From positions 99,015 to 163,014 of the forward strand of contig JAGUZQ010000034.1 in the NCBI GenBank assembly GCA_020060765.1: DNA of 64,000 nucleotides, read 5' to 3'. Shown here piece by piece: positions 43,260 through 52,036 of this stretch. Under the pieces are notes generated by a model. The model did not search any database. It had not been told where the DNA came from and was given only the letters and a program-made list of their open reading frames with translations. Every line of letters starts with the position of its first letter. The first letter of the stretch is position 1. A program made the position numbers and the translations under genes. Source of the stretch: Planctomycetota bacterium (lineage in GTDB: Bacteria > Planctomycetota > SZUA-567).

Positions 43260-43665
43260 AAACGGGTTGACGGGGCGTCGGGTCGACAGGTCGACGGGTA
43301 GCTTGGATACTGTAATATCAATTCAAGTTAGCGGTGCCCAATATATATTCTCCCCCTGCCAGGGGGAGTTAGAGGCAATACGGTTTAGTTAAGAGAAAAT
43401 CTTTCTGTTTTCAGAAAAAACTTACGGTCGTCATTCCCGCGGAGGCGGGAAGCCAGTGGGGAAATCGTACGCAATACCCGATTCCCACCTTCGTGGGAAT
43501 GACGGTAAAAGGTTTTTCCTTAATTAAACCGTATTGCTCCTATTGGAGATAAGTACGGTTTTGATATTGAAAGACATTTGCATAGAATAACCGGGAAAGT
43601 TGAGTCGACAGGAAATGATCCGTCAACCCGTCGCCCCGACAACCCGTCAACCAAAAGGAATACAC
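43260..43665. other. 406-base intergenic region of nested repeats
   Basis: Between UPF0316 and purM there is no protein gene I can support. The stretch is the nested repeat element at 43264-43651, a hairpin CTCCCCCTGCCAGGGGGAG (43350-43368) and the purM ribosome site AAAAGGAA just before 43666. Confidence 0.7.
43264..43651. repeat. Nested inverted repeats with 8-base-unit ends
   Basis: The outer arms are four GGGTCGAC-type octamers (43264-43295) and four CCGTCAAC-type octamers (43620-43651), about 80% complementary. Inside, 43372-43401 and 43511-43540 are an inverted pair carrying CAATACGGTTTA/TAAACCGTATTG. Inside that, CGTCATTCCCGC (43429-43440) and GTGGGAATGACG (43493-43504) are a REP-type inverted pair. 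The right inner half repeats the composite element of 29922-29986. Confidence 0.75.
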
Positions 43666-44736
43666 ATGGCTAAGAAAAAATCTCTCAGCTACCGCGACGC
43701 AGGCGTCGACATCGACGTCGGCAACGAGCTGGCCGGGACTTACGTGGGGATGATGGAGTCTACCTTTAACCGCGGCGTCGTGCGCAACGACGGCGGTTTC
43801 GGCGGGCTGTACAATCTCAAGCACGCGGCGAAACTCTTTGGCAAGAAAATGAAGGAGCCGGTACTGGTCAGCGGCACCGACGGCGTGGGCACGAAACTCA
43901 AGGTCGCTTTCCTGATGGACAAGCACGACACTGTCGGTATCGATCTGGTAGCGATGAGCGTCAATGACGTACTCGTGCAAGGCGCGGAGCCGCTGTTCTT
44001 TCTCGACTACATCGGCACCGGCAAGGCGGAGAAGCGGATCATGCTTGATCTCGTCAAGGGCGTGGCTGAAGGCTGCCGACAAAGCGACTGCGCCCTGCTG
44101 GGCGGCGAGACGGCGGAGATGCCGGGCTTTTACGCGGAAGGCGAATATGATCTTGCGGGCTTTGCCGTCGGCATCGTGGAAAAGAGCCGCCTGATTGACG
44201 GAAAAAAAATCAAGCCCGGCAACGTCCTGCTCGGCATTCCTTCCAGCGGCCTGCACAGCAACGGCTATTCGCTGGCACGCAAGGCGCTGCTGGAAGTGGG
44301 CAAACTCAAATTGAAGGACAAGGTCGAGGAACTGGGTTGCACGCTCGGGGAAGAGTTGCTGCGGCCGACACGGATTTACGTCAAGCCTCTTATCTCTTTG
44401 CTAAAGGCGGAGAAGAAAAATCCGATTAAAGGACTGGTGCATATTACCGGCGGCGGACTGATCGAAAACGTTCCGCGCGTGCTGCCGAAAAACTGCGATG
44501 CGTGTTTCATGCTCGGCAGTTGGCCGGAGCTGCCGGTCTTCGATCTGATTAGAAAATGCGGCAACGTGGAGCCGGAGGAAATGTATCGCGTCTTCAACAT
44601 GGGACTGGGAATGGTGGCGGTGGTCGGGGCGGACGAAGCCGACAAGTCGCTGAAGCTGCTGAAAAAATCCGGCTGCGAGGCGTTTGTCGTCGGCGAAATC
44701 AGAAAAGGCAAGGGAGTCACCCGGTTGGTGAAATAG
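43666..44736 (+). CDS. purM: Phosphoribosylformylglycinamidine cyclo-ligase (AIR synthetase)
   Basis: This 356-residue enzyme closes the imidazole ring in purine synthesis. ATG 43666 follows AAAAGGAA; upstream in-frame codons lie in repeat DNA. Motifs are SYRDAGVDIDVGNEL, GGFGGLYNL, SGTDGVGTKLKVAF, DLVAMSVNDVLVQGAEPLFF, GGETAEMPGFY, GIPSSGLHSNGYSLARK and HITGGGLIENVPRVLP. It precedes purD by 18 bases. Confidence 0.97.
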   Translation: MAKKKSLSYRDAGVDIDVGNELAGTYVGMMESTFNRGVVRNDGGFGGLYNLKHAAKLFGKKMKEPVLVSGTDGVGTKLKVAFLMDKHDTVGIDLVAMSVNDVLVQGAEPLFFLDYIGTGKAEKRIMLDLVKGVAEGCRQSDCALLGGETAEMPGFYAEGEYDLAGFAVGIVEKSRLIDGKKIKPGNVLLGIPSSGLHSNGYSLARKALLEVGKLKLKDKVEELGCTLGEELLRPTRIYVKPLISLLKAEKKNPIKGLVHITGGGLIENVPRVLPKNCDACFMLGSWPELPVFDLIRKCGNVEPEEMYRVFNMGLGMVAVVGADEADKSLKLLKKSGCEAFVVGEIRKGKGVTRLVK

Positions 44737-44754
44737 CATAAGGAATAGAATGTA

Positions 44755-46038
44755 ATGAAAATTCTGATAGTGGGTAACGGCGGGCGGGAACATGCGCTCG
44801 CGTGGAAGCTGGCGCAGTCGCCGCGCGCGGAGAAAATCTATGTCGCTCCCGGCAATGCCGGTTGCGCCGAGGTCGCCGAATGCGTCGATCTCAATCTGAA
44901 CAATCTCCAGTCGGTCGTCCGCTGGGCGCGAGACAATAACATTGATCTTGTGGTGCCGGGGCCGGAGGCGGTGCTGTGCGACGGGCTGGTCGATCTGTGC
45001 CGGGACAGCAATATCAAGGTTTTCGGCCCGGCGAAAAACGCGGCGGAGCTGGAGCGGAGCAAGGTCTTCGCCAAGAATCTGATGCGGCACCACGGCATCC
45101 CCACCGCCGACTACGCGGTGTTCGAGCAGTTCGAGGCGGCGGAGAATTATCTGGCCAGCCGCGAGGACGGGCCGCTGGTGGTGAAGGCAGACGGGCTGGC
45201 GGCGGGCAAGGGAGTGATGGTCTGTAAAAATCACGCCGAGGCGTTGGAGGCGTTAAAACTGTGCATGATCGACGAGGCCTTCGGCCAGGCAGGAACGAAG
45301 GTGGTGGTGGAGGAAATGCTGGTGGGCGAAGAGGTGTCAGTGCTGGCGATCACCGACGGCAAGACCATTGCTCCCCTGGCCAGTGCGCAAGACCATAAGC
45401 CCGTGTTCGATGACGACCAGGGTCCCAACACCGGCGGGATGGGTGCGTACAGCCCCGCGCCGCTGATGACCGACAAGCTGCTGGATACCGTGATAGAAAA
45501 AATCCTGGTGCCGACGGTGCATGCGATGAATTCCGAGGGGCGGCGGTTTCGCGGCATTCTGTATGCGGGGCTGATGATTACCGGCGGCGGGCCGCGGGTG
45601 CTGGAATATAATGTAAGATTTGGCGACCCGGAGACGCAGCCGATTCTCGCGCGGCTGGACACGGATCTGGTCGATCTGCTGGAAGCGACTGCCGACGGGA
45701 AACTTTCCGAAATCGATTTGAAGTGGAAAGACGAAGCGGCGGTGTGCGTGGTGATGGCGTCGGGCGGCTATCCCGGAAAGTATGAAAAGGGCAAGGAAAT
45801 CACCGGGCTGGAAAAGGCGAGCGCGCGCAAGGGTGTGACGGTTTTCCATGCGGGGACGGTGCCAAAAAAAGACAAGGTGCTGACCGCGGGCGGGCGGGTG
45901 TTGGGAGTGACGGCGCTGGGCAAGGATATTCCGACAGCTATCGAGAGCGCTTACGCGGCGGTGAAGGATATCGAATTCGAGGGCGCGCATTACCGCACCG
46001 ACATCGGGCAGAAGGCGCTGAAGCGGTTGAAGAAATAA
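44755..46038 (+). CDS. purD: Phosphoribosylamine-glycine ligase (GAR synthetase)
   Basis: This 427-residue ATP-grasp enzyme joins phosphoribosylamine and glycine. It begins MKILIVGNGGREHALAWKLA. Other motifs are VVPGPEAVLCDGLVD, KADGLAAGKGVMVC, EEMLVGEEVSVLAITDG, PNTGGMGAYSPAPL and LEYNVRFGDPETQPILARL, all typical. It uses the unstable product of PurF, encoded 3 kb upstream. Its TAA shares one base with the ATG of the TsaC-RpiB fusion. Confidence 0.97.
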   Translation: MKILIVGNGGREHALAWKLAQSPRAEKIYVAPGNAGCAEVAECVDLNLNNLQSVVRWARDNNIDLVVPGPEAVLCDGLVDLCRDSNIKVFGPAKNAAELERSKVFAKNLMRHHGIPTADYAVFEQFEAAENYLASREDGPLVVKADGLAAGKGVMVCKNHAEALEALKLCMIDEAFGQAGTKVVVEEMLVGEEVSVLAITDGKTIAPLASAQDHKPVFDDDQGPNTGGMGAYSPAPLMTDKLLDTVIEKILVPTVHAMNSEGRRFRGILYAGLMITGGGPRVLEYNVRFGDPETQPILARLDTDLVDLLEATADGKLSEIDLKWKDEAAVCVVMASGGYPGKYEKGKEITGLEKASARKGVTVFHAGTVPKKDKVLTAGGRVLGVTALGKDIPTAIESAYAAVKDIEFEGAHYRTDIGQKALKRLKK

Positions 46039-47084
46039 TGACGGAAATCATCCGTATCGAAGACGACCCTGCACGCGCGACCAATGCGGCTTTGTCGGCC
46101 TTGCGGCGGGGAGAGGTTATCGCTTTCCCCACCGAAACCGTCTACGGCGTCGGGATGCTGGCGCAGGGAGCGGAAGGCGTACAGCCCTTGCGAGAGTTGA
46201 AAGGGCGCGGAGAAGACAAGCCTTTTCAACTGCTGGCGGGAAATGCGAAAGCGGTTGAGAATTTAGGTTTGCAATTATCGGCGAGGGCGGAAATACTGGT
46301 ACGCAGATTCTGGCCGGGGGCGCTGACGCTGGTCTTGTCTGACGGCGAGGGCGGCACGGTCGGTTTGCGGGTGCCGGATCATCCGTGGCTGCTGGAAATG
46401 CTGCGGCAACTAGATATGCCGCTGACGGCGACCAGCGCCAATCCCGCCGGTTGTCCTCCGGCAAAAAGCGCGCGCGAGGCTTACGAATATTTTGAGGGAA
46501 GGCTAAATCTGGTTATTGACGGCGGGGAGGCGCGGGAGAAACAGGCCTCGACCGTGGTCGATGTGAGCGGCGGCGGAATAGTGATTCTGCGTGAAGGTGC
46601 TATTGTTAAGACGGAAATTCTGGCAGCTTGGGAGAACAGCATGAAAACGAAAACCATCGCCATCGGCAGCGATCACGCCGCTTATCAAACCAAGGAAGAG
46701 CTGGAGTCGTGGCTTATCATCCAGGGCTACAGCGTCAAGGACTTTGGCACCGATAATGAAAACAGTTGCGATTATCCAGATATCGCGCACAAGGTGACGC
46801 GCGCGGTAGCCAGCGGAGAGATTCCACGGGGATTGCTATTGTGCGGGACGGGGTTGGGCATGAGTTACGTCGCCAACCGCCAGCCGGGAGTGCGGGCGAG
46901 TTTGTGCTGGAGCGTGGAGGTGGCACGGCTCGCGCGGGAGCACAACGACGCTAACATCCTCGTCCTGCCCGGTCGGGCGCAGACGATGGACGCGCTGGAA
47001 GACATCCTGGCGGCCTGGCTGGAGACGCCTTTTTCCGGCATTGACCGCCATCAGCGGCGGATTGAAAAGATTGATGAAAAATAA
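46038..47084 (+). CDS. Fusion of threonylcarbamoyl-AMP synthase (YrdC/TsaC) and ribose-5-phosphate isomerase B
   Basis: This 348-residue protein joins two enzymes. Residues about 1-195 are a YrdC/Sua5 domain with VIAFPTETVYGVGML, KPFQLLAG, FWPGALTLVLS, PLTATSANPAGCP and STVVDVSGGGIVILREGAI; it would make threonylcarbamoyl-AMP for the t6A37 tRNA modification. Residues about 202-348 are RpiB with IAIGSDHAAYQTKEEL, DYPDIAHKV, GLLLCGTGLGMSYVANR and HNDANILVLPGR, including the catalytic Cys. An internal ATG at 46641 follows GGGAG by 6 bases, so RpiB could also be made alone. The start overlaps the purD stop. Confidence 0.93.
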   Translation: MTEIIRIEDDPARATNAALSALRRGEVIAFPTETVYGVGMLAQGAEGVQPLRELKGRGEDKPFQLLAGNAKAVENLGLQLSARAEILVRRFWPGALTLVLSDGEGGTVGLRVPDHPWLLEMLRQLDMPLTATSANPAGCPPAKSAREAYEYFEGRLNLVIDGGEAREKQASTVVDVSGGGIVILREGAIVKTEILAAWENSMKTKTIAIGSDHAAYQTKEELESWLIIQGYSVKDFGTDNENSCDYPDIAHKVTRAVASGEIPRGLLLCGTGLGMSYVANRQPGVRASLCWSVEVARLAREHNDANILVLPGRAQTMDALEDILAAWLETPFSGIDRHQRRIEKIDEK

Positions 47085-47099
47085 CGCGGCGGAGTGAAC

Positions 47100-50000
47100 A
47101 TGGTTGACGGCGAACTGGTCGGGAAAACCATCGGCGGTTACGAAATCCTGGAACTCGTCGGCAAGGGCGGGATGGGTTCGGTGTTCCGTGCCCGGCAGAT
47201 TTCGCTCGACCGGGAGGTTGCGTTCAAGCTGCTGGCGCCGCAACTGGCGGAAAACGAGGAGTTCGTCACCCGCTTCAAGCGCGAGGCCCGCTCCATCGCC
47301 AAGGTCAACCATCCCAACATTCTGCAGGTCTTCGACGTCGCGGAAGCGGACGGGCTTTACTTTATCGCCATGGAATTCGTGGCAGGCGAAAACCTGAGCG
47401 CAAAGCTCAGGAAACGCGGTTTCATGGAATGGAAAGACTGCGCGGAAATCGTTCTGCAATCTGCGCGCGGCCTGGAAAGCGCCGCCAACGCCGGCATTAT
47501 CCACCGCGACATTAAACCCGATAATCTGATGATCACCGCCGAGGGCGTGGTGAAGGTTTCCGATTTCGGCCTGGCCAAGGAACTGTCCTCCACCGAGGTC
47601 ACCCAGACCCAGGATCTGATGGGTACGCCCGCTTACATGAGCCCGGAACAATGCGACGGCGCGGCGCTGGACACCCGCACCGACATCTACTCGCTGGGCG
47701 GAACCTTCTACCGCGCGGCGACCGGAGTGCTGCCGTTTAACGCGCCCACGCCCGTGACCATGATGTACAAGCATAAGCACGAGCCGCTGATCCCGCCGCG
47801 CCAGTACGTTCCTGCCCTGCCGGTAGCGATGGAAAACGTGATCATGAAAATGATGGCGAAAAACCCCGACGAGCGTTTCGCCAATATGGGCGAGGTCGCC
47901 GTCGCCATCGAACAGGCTTTGCAGGGCAAGGAACCGAACCTCGAAGCTACCATGGCTCTGACCCCGGCTCCGCTCGTCGCTCCGGGGAAAACGGAATCGG
48001 CCTTCGCGGAACTGGTGGCGATGGGCGACCGCTTCCGCAAGGAAGGGCGACCGGTGGCGGCGGTGGATTGCTGGACGCGCGCGCTGGAGATAAAACCCAA
48101 AAGCCAGGAGGTGCACGACCGCCTGCGCAAGGCCAAGGAAGAGTCAACCGTCGCCTCGATGAAGATCGCCGACAACTTGCTGGAGCAGGGGCATCTGGGG
48201 TCGATCCGCGCCGATCTGATTAAGGCGCTCAGGGACAATCCGGAAAACGTCGATGCGAGGGAAAAGCTGGCGGCGCTGGAGCTGATCGAGCGGCGCAAGC
48301 GCGAGGCGATTCTGGAAATCCGCAAGATGCTTTCCGCCAACGAACACGAACGCGCGCTCCTGATATGGGACTCGCTGCCCGCTTCGATGCGCGACAAGAA
48401 TCTGGAATCAACCCTTGGACACATCCGCGGCCACGTCGTTCCCTCGAAAAAACTTTGCGTCGAAGCCGACAAGCTGACCCGGGAAGGGCTGTTCGAGGAG
48501 GCCTTCGCCAAGTGGGACGAGGCGATCGAACTTGACCCCGCCAACGAAAAGGCGCGCCTCGGCCGCCAGGAAACCCAGCGTTTCCACGGGCGCATGGAGT
48601 CGGCGCTGCACGAGGGTTATGACTTTTCCATGCAGAACAAGTTCGACGCCGCCATAACCTGCTACGAAAAGGCGCTGGCGCTATGCCCAGGTCATGCGCA
48701 GGCGAAAAAGCAGATCGTCGAGGCGCTGTCGGAATTGGCGCGCGGGGCGGAAAATCGGCACGACTACGCCGCGGCTATCGCGCACTGGCGCCAGCTGCTG
48801 GAGCGTTCCCCCGGCCACAAGGGCGCGATGGAGCGGATTGAGCAGGCCACCCGCAAGCGCGCGGTGATCGACGCAAATATCGAAAAGGGGCGCGCAGCGC
48901 TGGGCAAGAGCAAATTCCGCGATTCCATCGAGTGCTACTCGAAAGTGCTGAAGGTGCAGCCAGGCAACAAGACAGCCGTCTTTGGGCTGGCCGAGGCCAG
49001 GGCGCTACGCCTGCGGCGACGAACGATTCCGGAAATAATTCTCGTACTCCTGCTGGTGGGGGGAAGCGCTATCATGCTCCACCTCCGCTTCCGCAACCAT
49101 CTCGAACAGGGCGATCACAGTTACAGCTTTGCGCTGGGCGACCGTCCCGCGCGCGCGGAAAAATACGACGAGGCCATCTACGAGTGGCGCATCGCCAAAA
49201 GCGTGATCGTCTACGGCTGGCTGAAAGCGGGGGCGTTGGATAAAAAAATCGCCGCCGCCCAGCTTTGCCGCGAACTCGACCTGGAGGAGAAGGCTTACCG
49301 CGACGGCGAGGAAATCGGCGCGCTGGAGGAAAGAATCGTGCGCACGGAGGAGCTGCTGGGCAAAGCAAGTGCCGACGTCATGACCGAGGAGGAAATTGCC
49401 CGTGCGCGGTTCAATTTTACCTGGCATGCAGCCTACGCTTACGCGAAACTGCGCAATTACCGCGAGGCCGACCTGCGCTACCAAAAGGCGCTGCTGCTGG
49501 CCAAGGATCACAAGTTCGGCTTTCCCGACGCCCGGCAAGGCGACATCCACAACGCCATCGCCCGCTACCTGGAGGCGCAGGCGGTACTGGCCAACCAGTC
49601 GCTGAAGGTGAACGAGCGGGAAGAGACCGCTGCCCGCCTGTTGGATAAAGCCACCAAATTATGGCCGGATTTCAAGGACGCGCAGACCCTGCTGGCTACG
49701 CTCAAAAACCGGGAAAACCTGCTGGACGAGGCGCTGACCAATGCGCGTAAACTGCGCGACATCGGCCGGGTTCAGGCACGCGCGAGGCAACGCGAGGCGG
49801 CGGCTGAATCCTTCGCGCGTGCGCGGAGCGAGGCGGAAAAAGTATTGAAATTGCAGGCGACGCACTGGGATGCACGCAAGATCGTGGCCGAAGCCGAGTG
49901 GCGCGCGGAAACCGGCGCGGACATGGCCTTCTTTCTTCTGCCGCAGAAAAACGACCAGCAGGAAAAAGAAGTCTTCCGAGCCTTCGCGCTGGATCGGTAC

Positions 50001-50456
50001 GAATGGCCTAACGAAAAGGGCGCCACGCCGCAAGCGGTGTCGTTCGCCCAGGCGGCGGAACTGGCGCGCAACGCAGGCAAGGTTTTGCCGACGCTGGAGG
50101 AATGGCGCTTCGCGGCGGAAAACGGCGGGCGGGGTCAGTCTTATTCCTACGGCGACAAATACGACCAATCGCGCGGCAATACCGGCGGCGGCAAGATGCA
50201 GCCCTGGCCTGCGGGATCGGTCGAGGCCGCCGTCACTCCCGACGGGGTTTATGACCTGACCGGCAACCTGGCCGAATGGGTCACCGACCCCTCGCGGCTC
50301 GACACCGACACGGAGCAGTTCACTATCGGCGGCTATTTCGGCAGCTCCCCCGAGCAGTGCCGCAACAGCGAAACCGAAATGCGTCGCGCCGACATCACCC
50401 ACCCGCAGGTCGGTTTTCGCGCCGCCAAACGCTGGGAACTGAAACGCGCCAAATGA
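47100..50456 (+). CDS. Membrane Ser/Thr protein kinase with TPR region and FGE-like C-terminus
   Basis: This 1118-residue protein is chosen to start at ATG 47100 (GGAG 5 bases before). Residues about 10-270 are a Hanks-type kinase: GKGGMGSVF, the lysine in EVAFKLL, IIHRDIKPDNLM, KVSDFGLA and GTPAYMSPEQ. Residues about 300-635 are TPR-like helices. One membrane helix (about 643-662, IILVLLLVGGSAIMLHLRF) puts the rest outside: more TPR-like repeats, then an FGE-sulfatase-like domain (about 960-1110) with VLPTLEEWRFAAENGG, GVYDLTGNLAEW and VGFRAAK. The extracellular part is probably a sensor or scaffold. It follows the TsaC-RpiB gene by 15 bases. Confidence 0.92.
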   Translation: MVDGELVGKTIGGYEILELVGKGGMGSVFRARQISLDREVAFKLLAPQLAENEEFVTRFKREARSIAKVNHPNILQVFDVAEADGLYFIAMEFVAGENLSAKLRKRGFMEWKDCAEIVLQSARGLESAANAGIIHRDIKPDNLMITAEGVVKVSDFGLAKELSSTEVTQTQDLMGTPAYMSPEQCDGAALDTRTDIYSLGGTFYRAATGVLPFNAPTPVTMMYKHKHEPLIPPRQYVPALPVAMENVIMKMMAKNPDERFANMGEVAVAIEQALQGKEPNLEATMALTPAPLVAPGKTESAFAELVAMGDRFRKEGRPVAAVDCWTRALEIKPKSQEVHDRLRKAKEESTVASMKIADNLLEQGHLGSIRADLIKALRDNPENVDAREKLAALELIERRKREAILEIRKMLSANEHERALLIWDSLPASMRDKNLESTLGHIRGHVVPSKKLCVEADKLTREGLFEEAFAKWDEAIELDPANEKARLGRQETQRFHGRMESALHEGYDFSMQNKFDAAITCYEKALALCPGHAQAKKQIVEALSELARGAENRHDYAAAIAHWRQLLERSPGHKGAMERIEQATRKRAVIDANIEKGRAALGKSKFRDSIECYSKVLKVQPGNKTAVFGLAEARALRLRRRTIPEIILVLLLVGGSAIMLHLRFRNHLEQGDHSYSFALGDRPARAEKYDEAIYEWRIAKSVIVYGWLKAGALDKKIAAAQLCRELDLEEKAYRDGEEIGALEERIVRTEELLGKASADVMTEEEIARARFNFTWHAAYAYAKLRNYREADLRYQKALLLAKDHKFGFPDARQGDIHNAIARYLEAQAVLANQSLKVNEREETAARLLDKATKLWPDFKDAQTLLATLKNRENLLDEALTNARKLRDIGRVQARARQREAAAESFARARSEAEKVLKLQATHWDARKIVAEAEWRAETGADMAFFLLPQKNDQQEKEVFRAFALDRYEWPNEKGATPQAVSFAQAAELARNAGKVLPTLEEWRFAAENGGRGQSYSYGDKYDQSRGNTGGGKMQPWPAGSVEAAVTPDGVYDLTGNLAEWVTDPSRLDTDTEQFTIGGYFGSSPEQCRNSETEMRRADITHPQVGFRAAKRWELKRAK

Positions 50457-50531
50457 CAGCTTGTTCCCCCGTAAATTAAGTGTGAAATATAAATCAAGGG
50501 ACTGAGATTTTCCCTGGCGAGGATTAAATCC

Positions 50532-50571
50532 AATACGGTGCAAAGGTTTTTTCTTAACTGAACCGTATTGC
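50532..50571. repeat. CAATACGGT/ACCGTATTG hairpin repeat
   Basis: CAATACGGT (50532-50540) and ACCGTATTG (50563-50571) are a perfect 9-base inverted pair with a T-rich loop. It is the same unit as in the composite repeats near 29970 and 43372-43540, here as a complete compact hairpin, in the 173-base gap between the kinase and cmk. Confidence 0.65.
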
Positions 50572-50629
50572 TATTACACCGAAATGTTACGAAAACCAGA
50601 ATTTTTACTATTACACATAAGGTTGCCCT

Positions 50630-51307
50630 ATGACGCAGATTAACGCTATCGCTATCGACGGCCCCGCCGGGTCGGGTAAAAGCACTATCGCCCGGGCAGT
50701 AGGCGAAAAACTTGGGTTTCTGTACATCGACACCGGCGCGATGTACCGCGCGGTTACGCTGAAGGCGAAGCGGCTGGGAATCGATCTGGAGGACGAGGAA
50801 AAGATGGGCAAGGTCGCCCGTTCCTGCGCCCTGGAATTCGACGCGACCGGCACCAGGATTTTCCTCGACGGGGAGGAAGTGTCAGAGGAAATCCGCACGC
50901 CGCGCATCACGTCGATCACTCGCTACGCCGCGCGCGCCCTGCCGGTGCGGGCGGAACTGGTGCGCAGACAGCAGGAAATGGCTGCAGCCAGACCCGCGAT
51001 CATGGAAGGGCGCGACATTACCACCGTGGTATTGAAAGACGCGAAGTGGCGTTTCTTTCTTACCGCTTCCGCCGAGGAACGCGCCGCCCGCCGGTTCAAG
51101 GAAATGCGGGGGATGGGGCACGAGGTCGAGTACAGCAAGTTGCTGGCGGAAATCCGCGAACGCGACGAATCCGACAATGCGGTGGGGCCGATGCAGGCGG
51201 CGCAAGAAATCGCCCGCAACGGCGGCGGAATAACCCTGGTCGACACTACCGGTCTGTCTATTCAAGACGTTATTGATAAAATCATTTCCTGTGTTAATGT
51301 CGGATAG
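50630..51307 (+). CDS. cmk: Cytidylate kinase
   Basis: This 225-residue kinase phosphorylates CMP and dCMP. It begins with the P-loop in AIDGPAGSGKSTIARAVGEK and continues LGFLYIDTGAMYRAVTLKA, RAELVRRQQEMA, AIMEGRDITTVVLKDA, FFLTASAEERAARRFKEM and IRERDESDNAVGPM. All are family motifs. It is followed by plsC after 23 bases and mnmG, forming a housekeeping operon. The ribosome site is AAGG before the ATG. Confidence 0.97.
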   Translation: MTQINAIAIDGPAGSGKSTIARAVGEKLGFLYIDTGAMYRAVTLKAKRLGIDLEDEEKMGKVARSCALEFDATGTRIFLDGEEVSEEIRTPRITSITRYAARALPVRAELVRRQQEMAAARPAIMEGRDITTVVLKDAKWRFFLTASAEERAARRFKEMRGMGHEVEYSKLLAEIRERDESDNAVGPMQAAQEIARNGGGITLVDTTGLSIQDVIDKIISCVNVG

Positions 51308-51330
51308 TTTCAGTTTTTCCAAGGATTAAA

Positions 51331-52020
51331 ATGGGCGCAGGATTTTACGCATTCTCCAGGGTTTTCCTGAAAAAGGTTTTCTGGCTGGCAGGCGGGGTCG
51401 AGGTTATCGGCGCGGAAAAAATGCCGAAAGACGGCCCGGTCATCGTCGCCAGCAACCACGCCAGTTTTCTCGACCCGATATTGCTCGGGACGTACCTGCC
51501 GCGCATGGTCTCTTTCATGGCGCGGAGGAATCTCTTCGACCACTGGCTGGTAGGTCCGGCGATCCGGGGACTGTTCGCGTTTCCCATCGACCGCGACGGC
51601 GACCCGCGCGAGGCGCTGCGCGCGTTCGGGCAGCGGCTGGGCGAGGGCTGGCCGGTCATCATGTTCCCGGAAGGCACCCGCACCCGCACCGGAAAACTGG
51701 CGGAGTTGAAAACCGGCGTGGGCATGATTTCCACCCGCAACCACGCGCCGGTCTTGCCGGTCTATGTCTGGGGCAGCTACCAGAGCTGGCCGCGCAACGC
51801 GAAATTTCCCCGCCGCCAGCATTTCCGCATTCATCTGGGCGATCCGATTTATCCCGATTCATTTCTGGCGGAAGGGAAGAAGCAGGCACAGGAAAAAGTA
51901 GTGGGAACCCTCGACGAACGCCTGCACCTGCTGGAGGAAACGGCGTGGCGCGGCGAAGAACCGGTGCCGCTGGCTTTACCGGAACCGACGCCAGAGCTTC
52001 CCGCGCCTGCCGAAGAATAA
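51331..52020 (+). CDS. plsC: 1-acyl-sn-glycerol-3-phosphate acyltransferase
   Basis: This 229-residue PlsC-family acyltransferase makes phosphatidic acid. The catalytic NHASFLDP (H-x4-D) and substrate-binding FPEGTRTRTGKLAELKTGVG are present, with VLPVYVWGS following. An N-terminal hydrophobic helix anchors it to the inner membrane. A Pro/Glu-rich tail ends the protein. The cmk-plsC pairing is common, as in Bacillus-type genomes, which supports the assignment. Confidence 0.95.
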   Translation: MGAGFYAFSRVFLKKVFWLAGGVEVIGAEKMPKDGPVIVASNHASFLDPILLGTYLPRMVSFMARRNLFDHWLVGPAIRGLFAFPIDRDGDPREALRAFGQRLGEGWPVIMFPEGTRTRTGKLAELKTGVGMISTRNHAPVLPVYVWGSYQSWPRNAKFPRRQHFRIHLGDPIYPDSFLAEGKKQAQEKVVGTLDERLHLLEETAWRGEEPVPLALPEPTPELPAPAEE

Positions 52021-52036
52021 TTTCCCGGAAAAATCC

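Noticed and set aside
43350..43368. Rho-independent terminator of UPF0316
   Set aside because: CTCCCCCTGCCAGGGGGAG is a good palindrome but has a tiny loop and no T tract, and it lies inside repeat DNA.
46836..48116. 426-codon minus-strand frame
   Set aside because: It is antisense to the kinase and RpiB coding regions and has no motifs or ribosome site.
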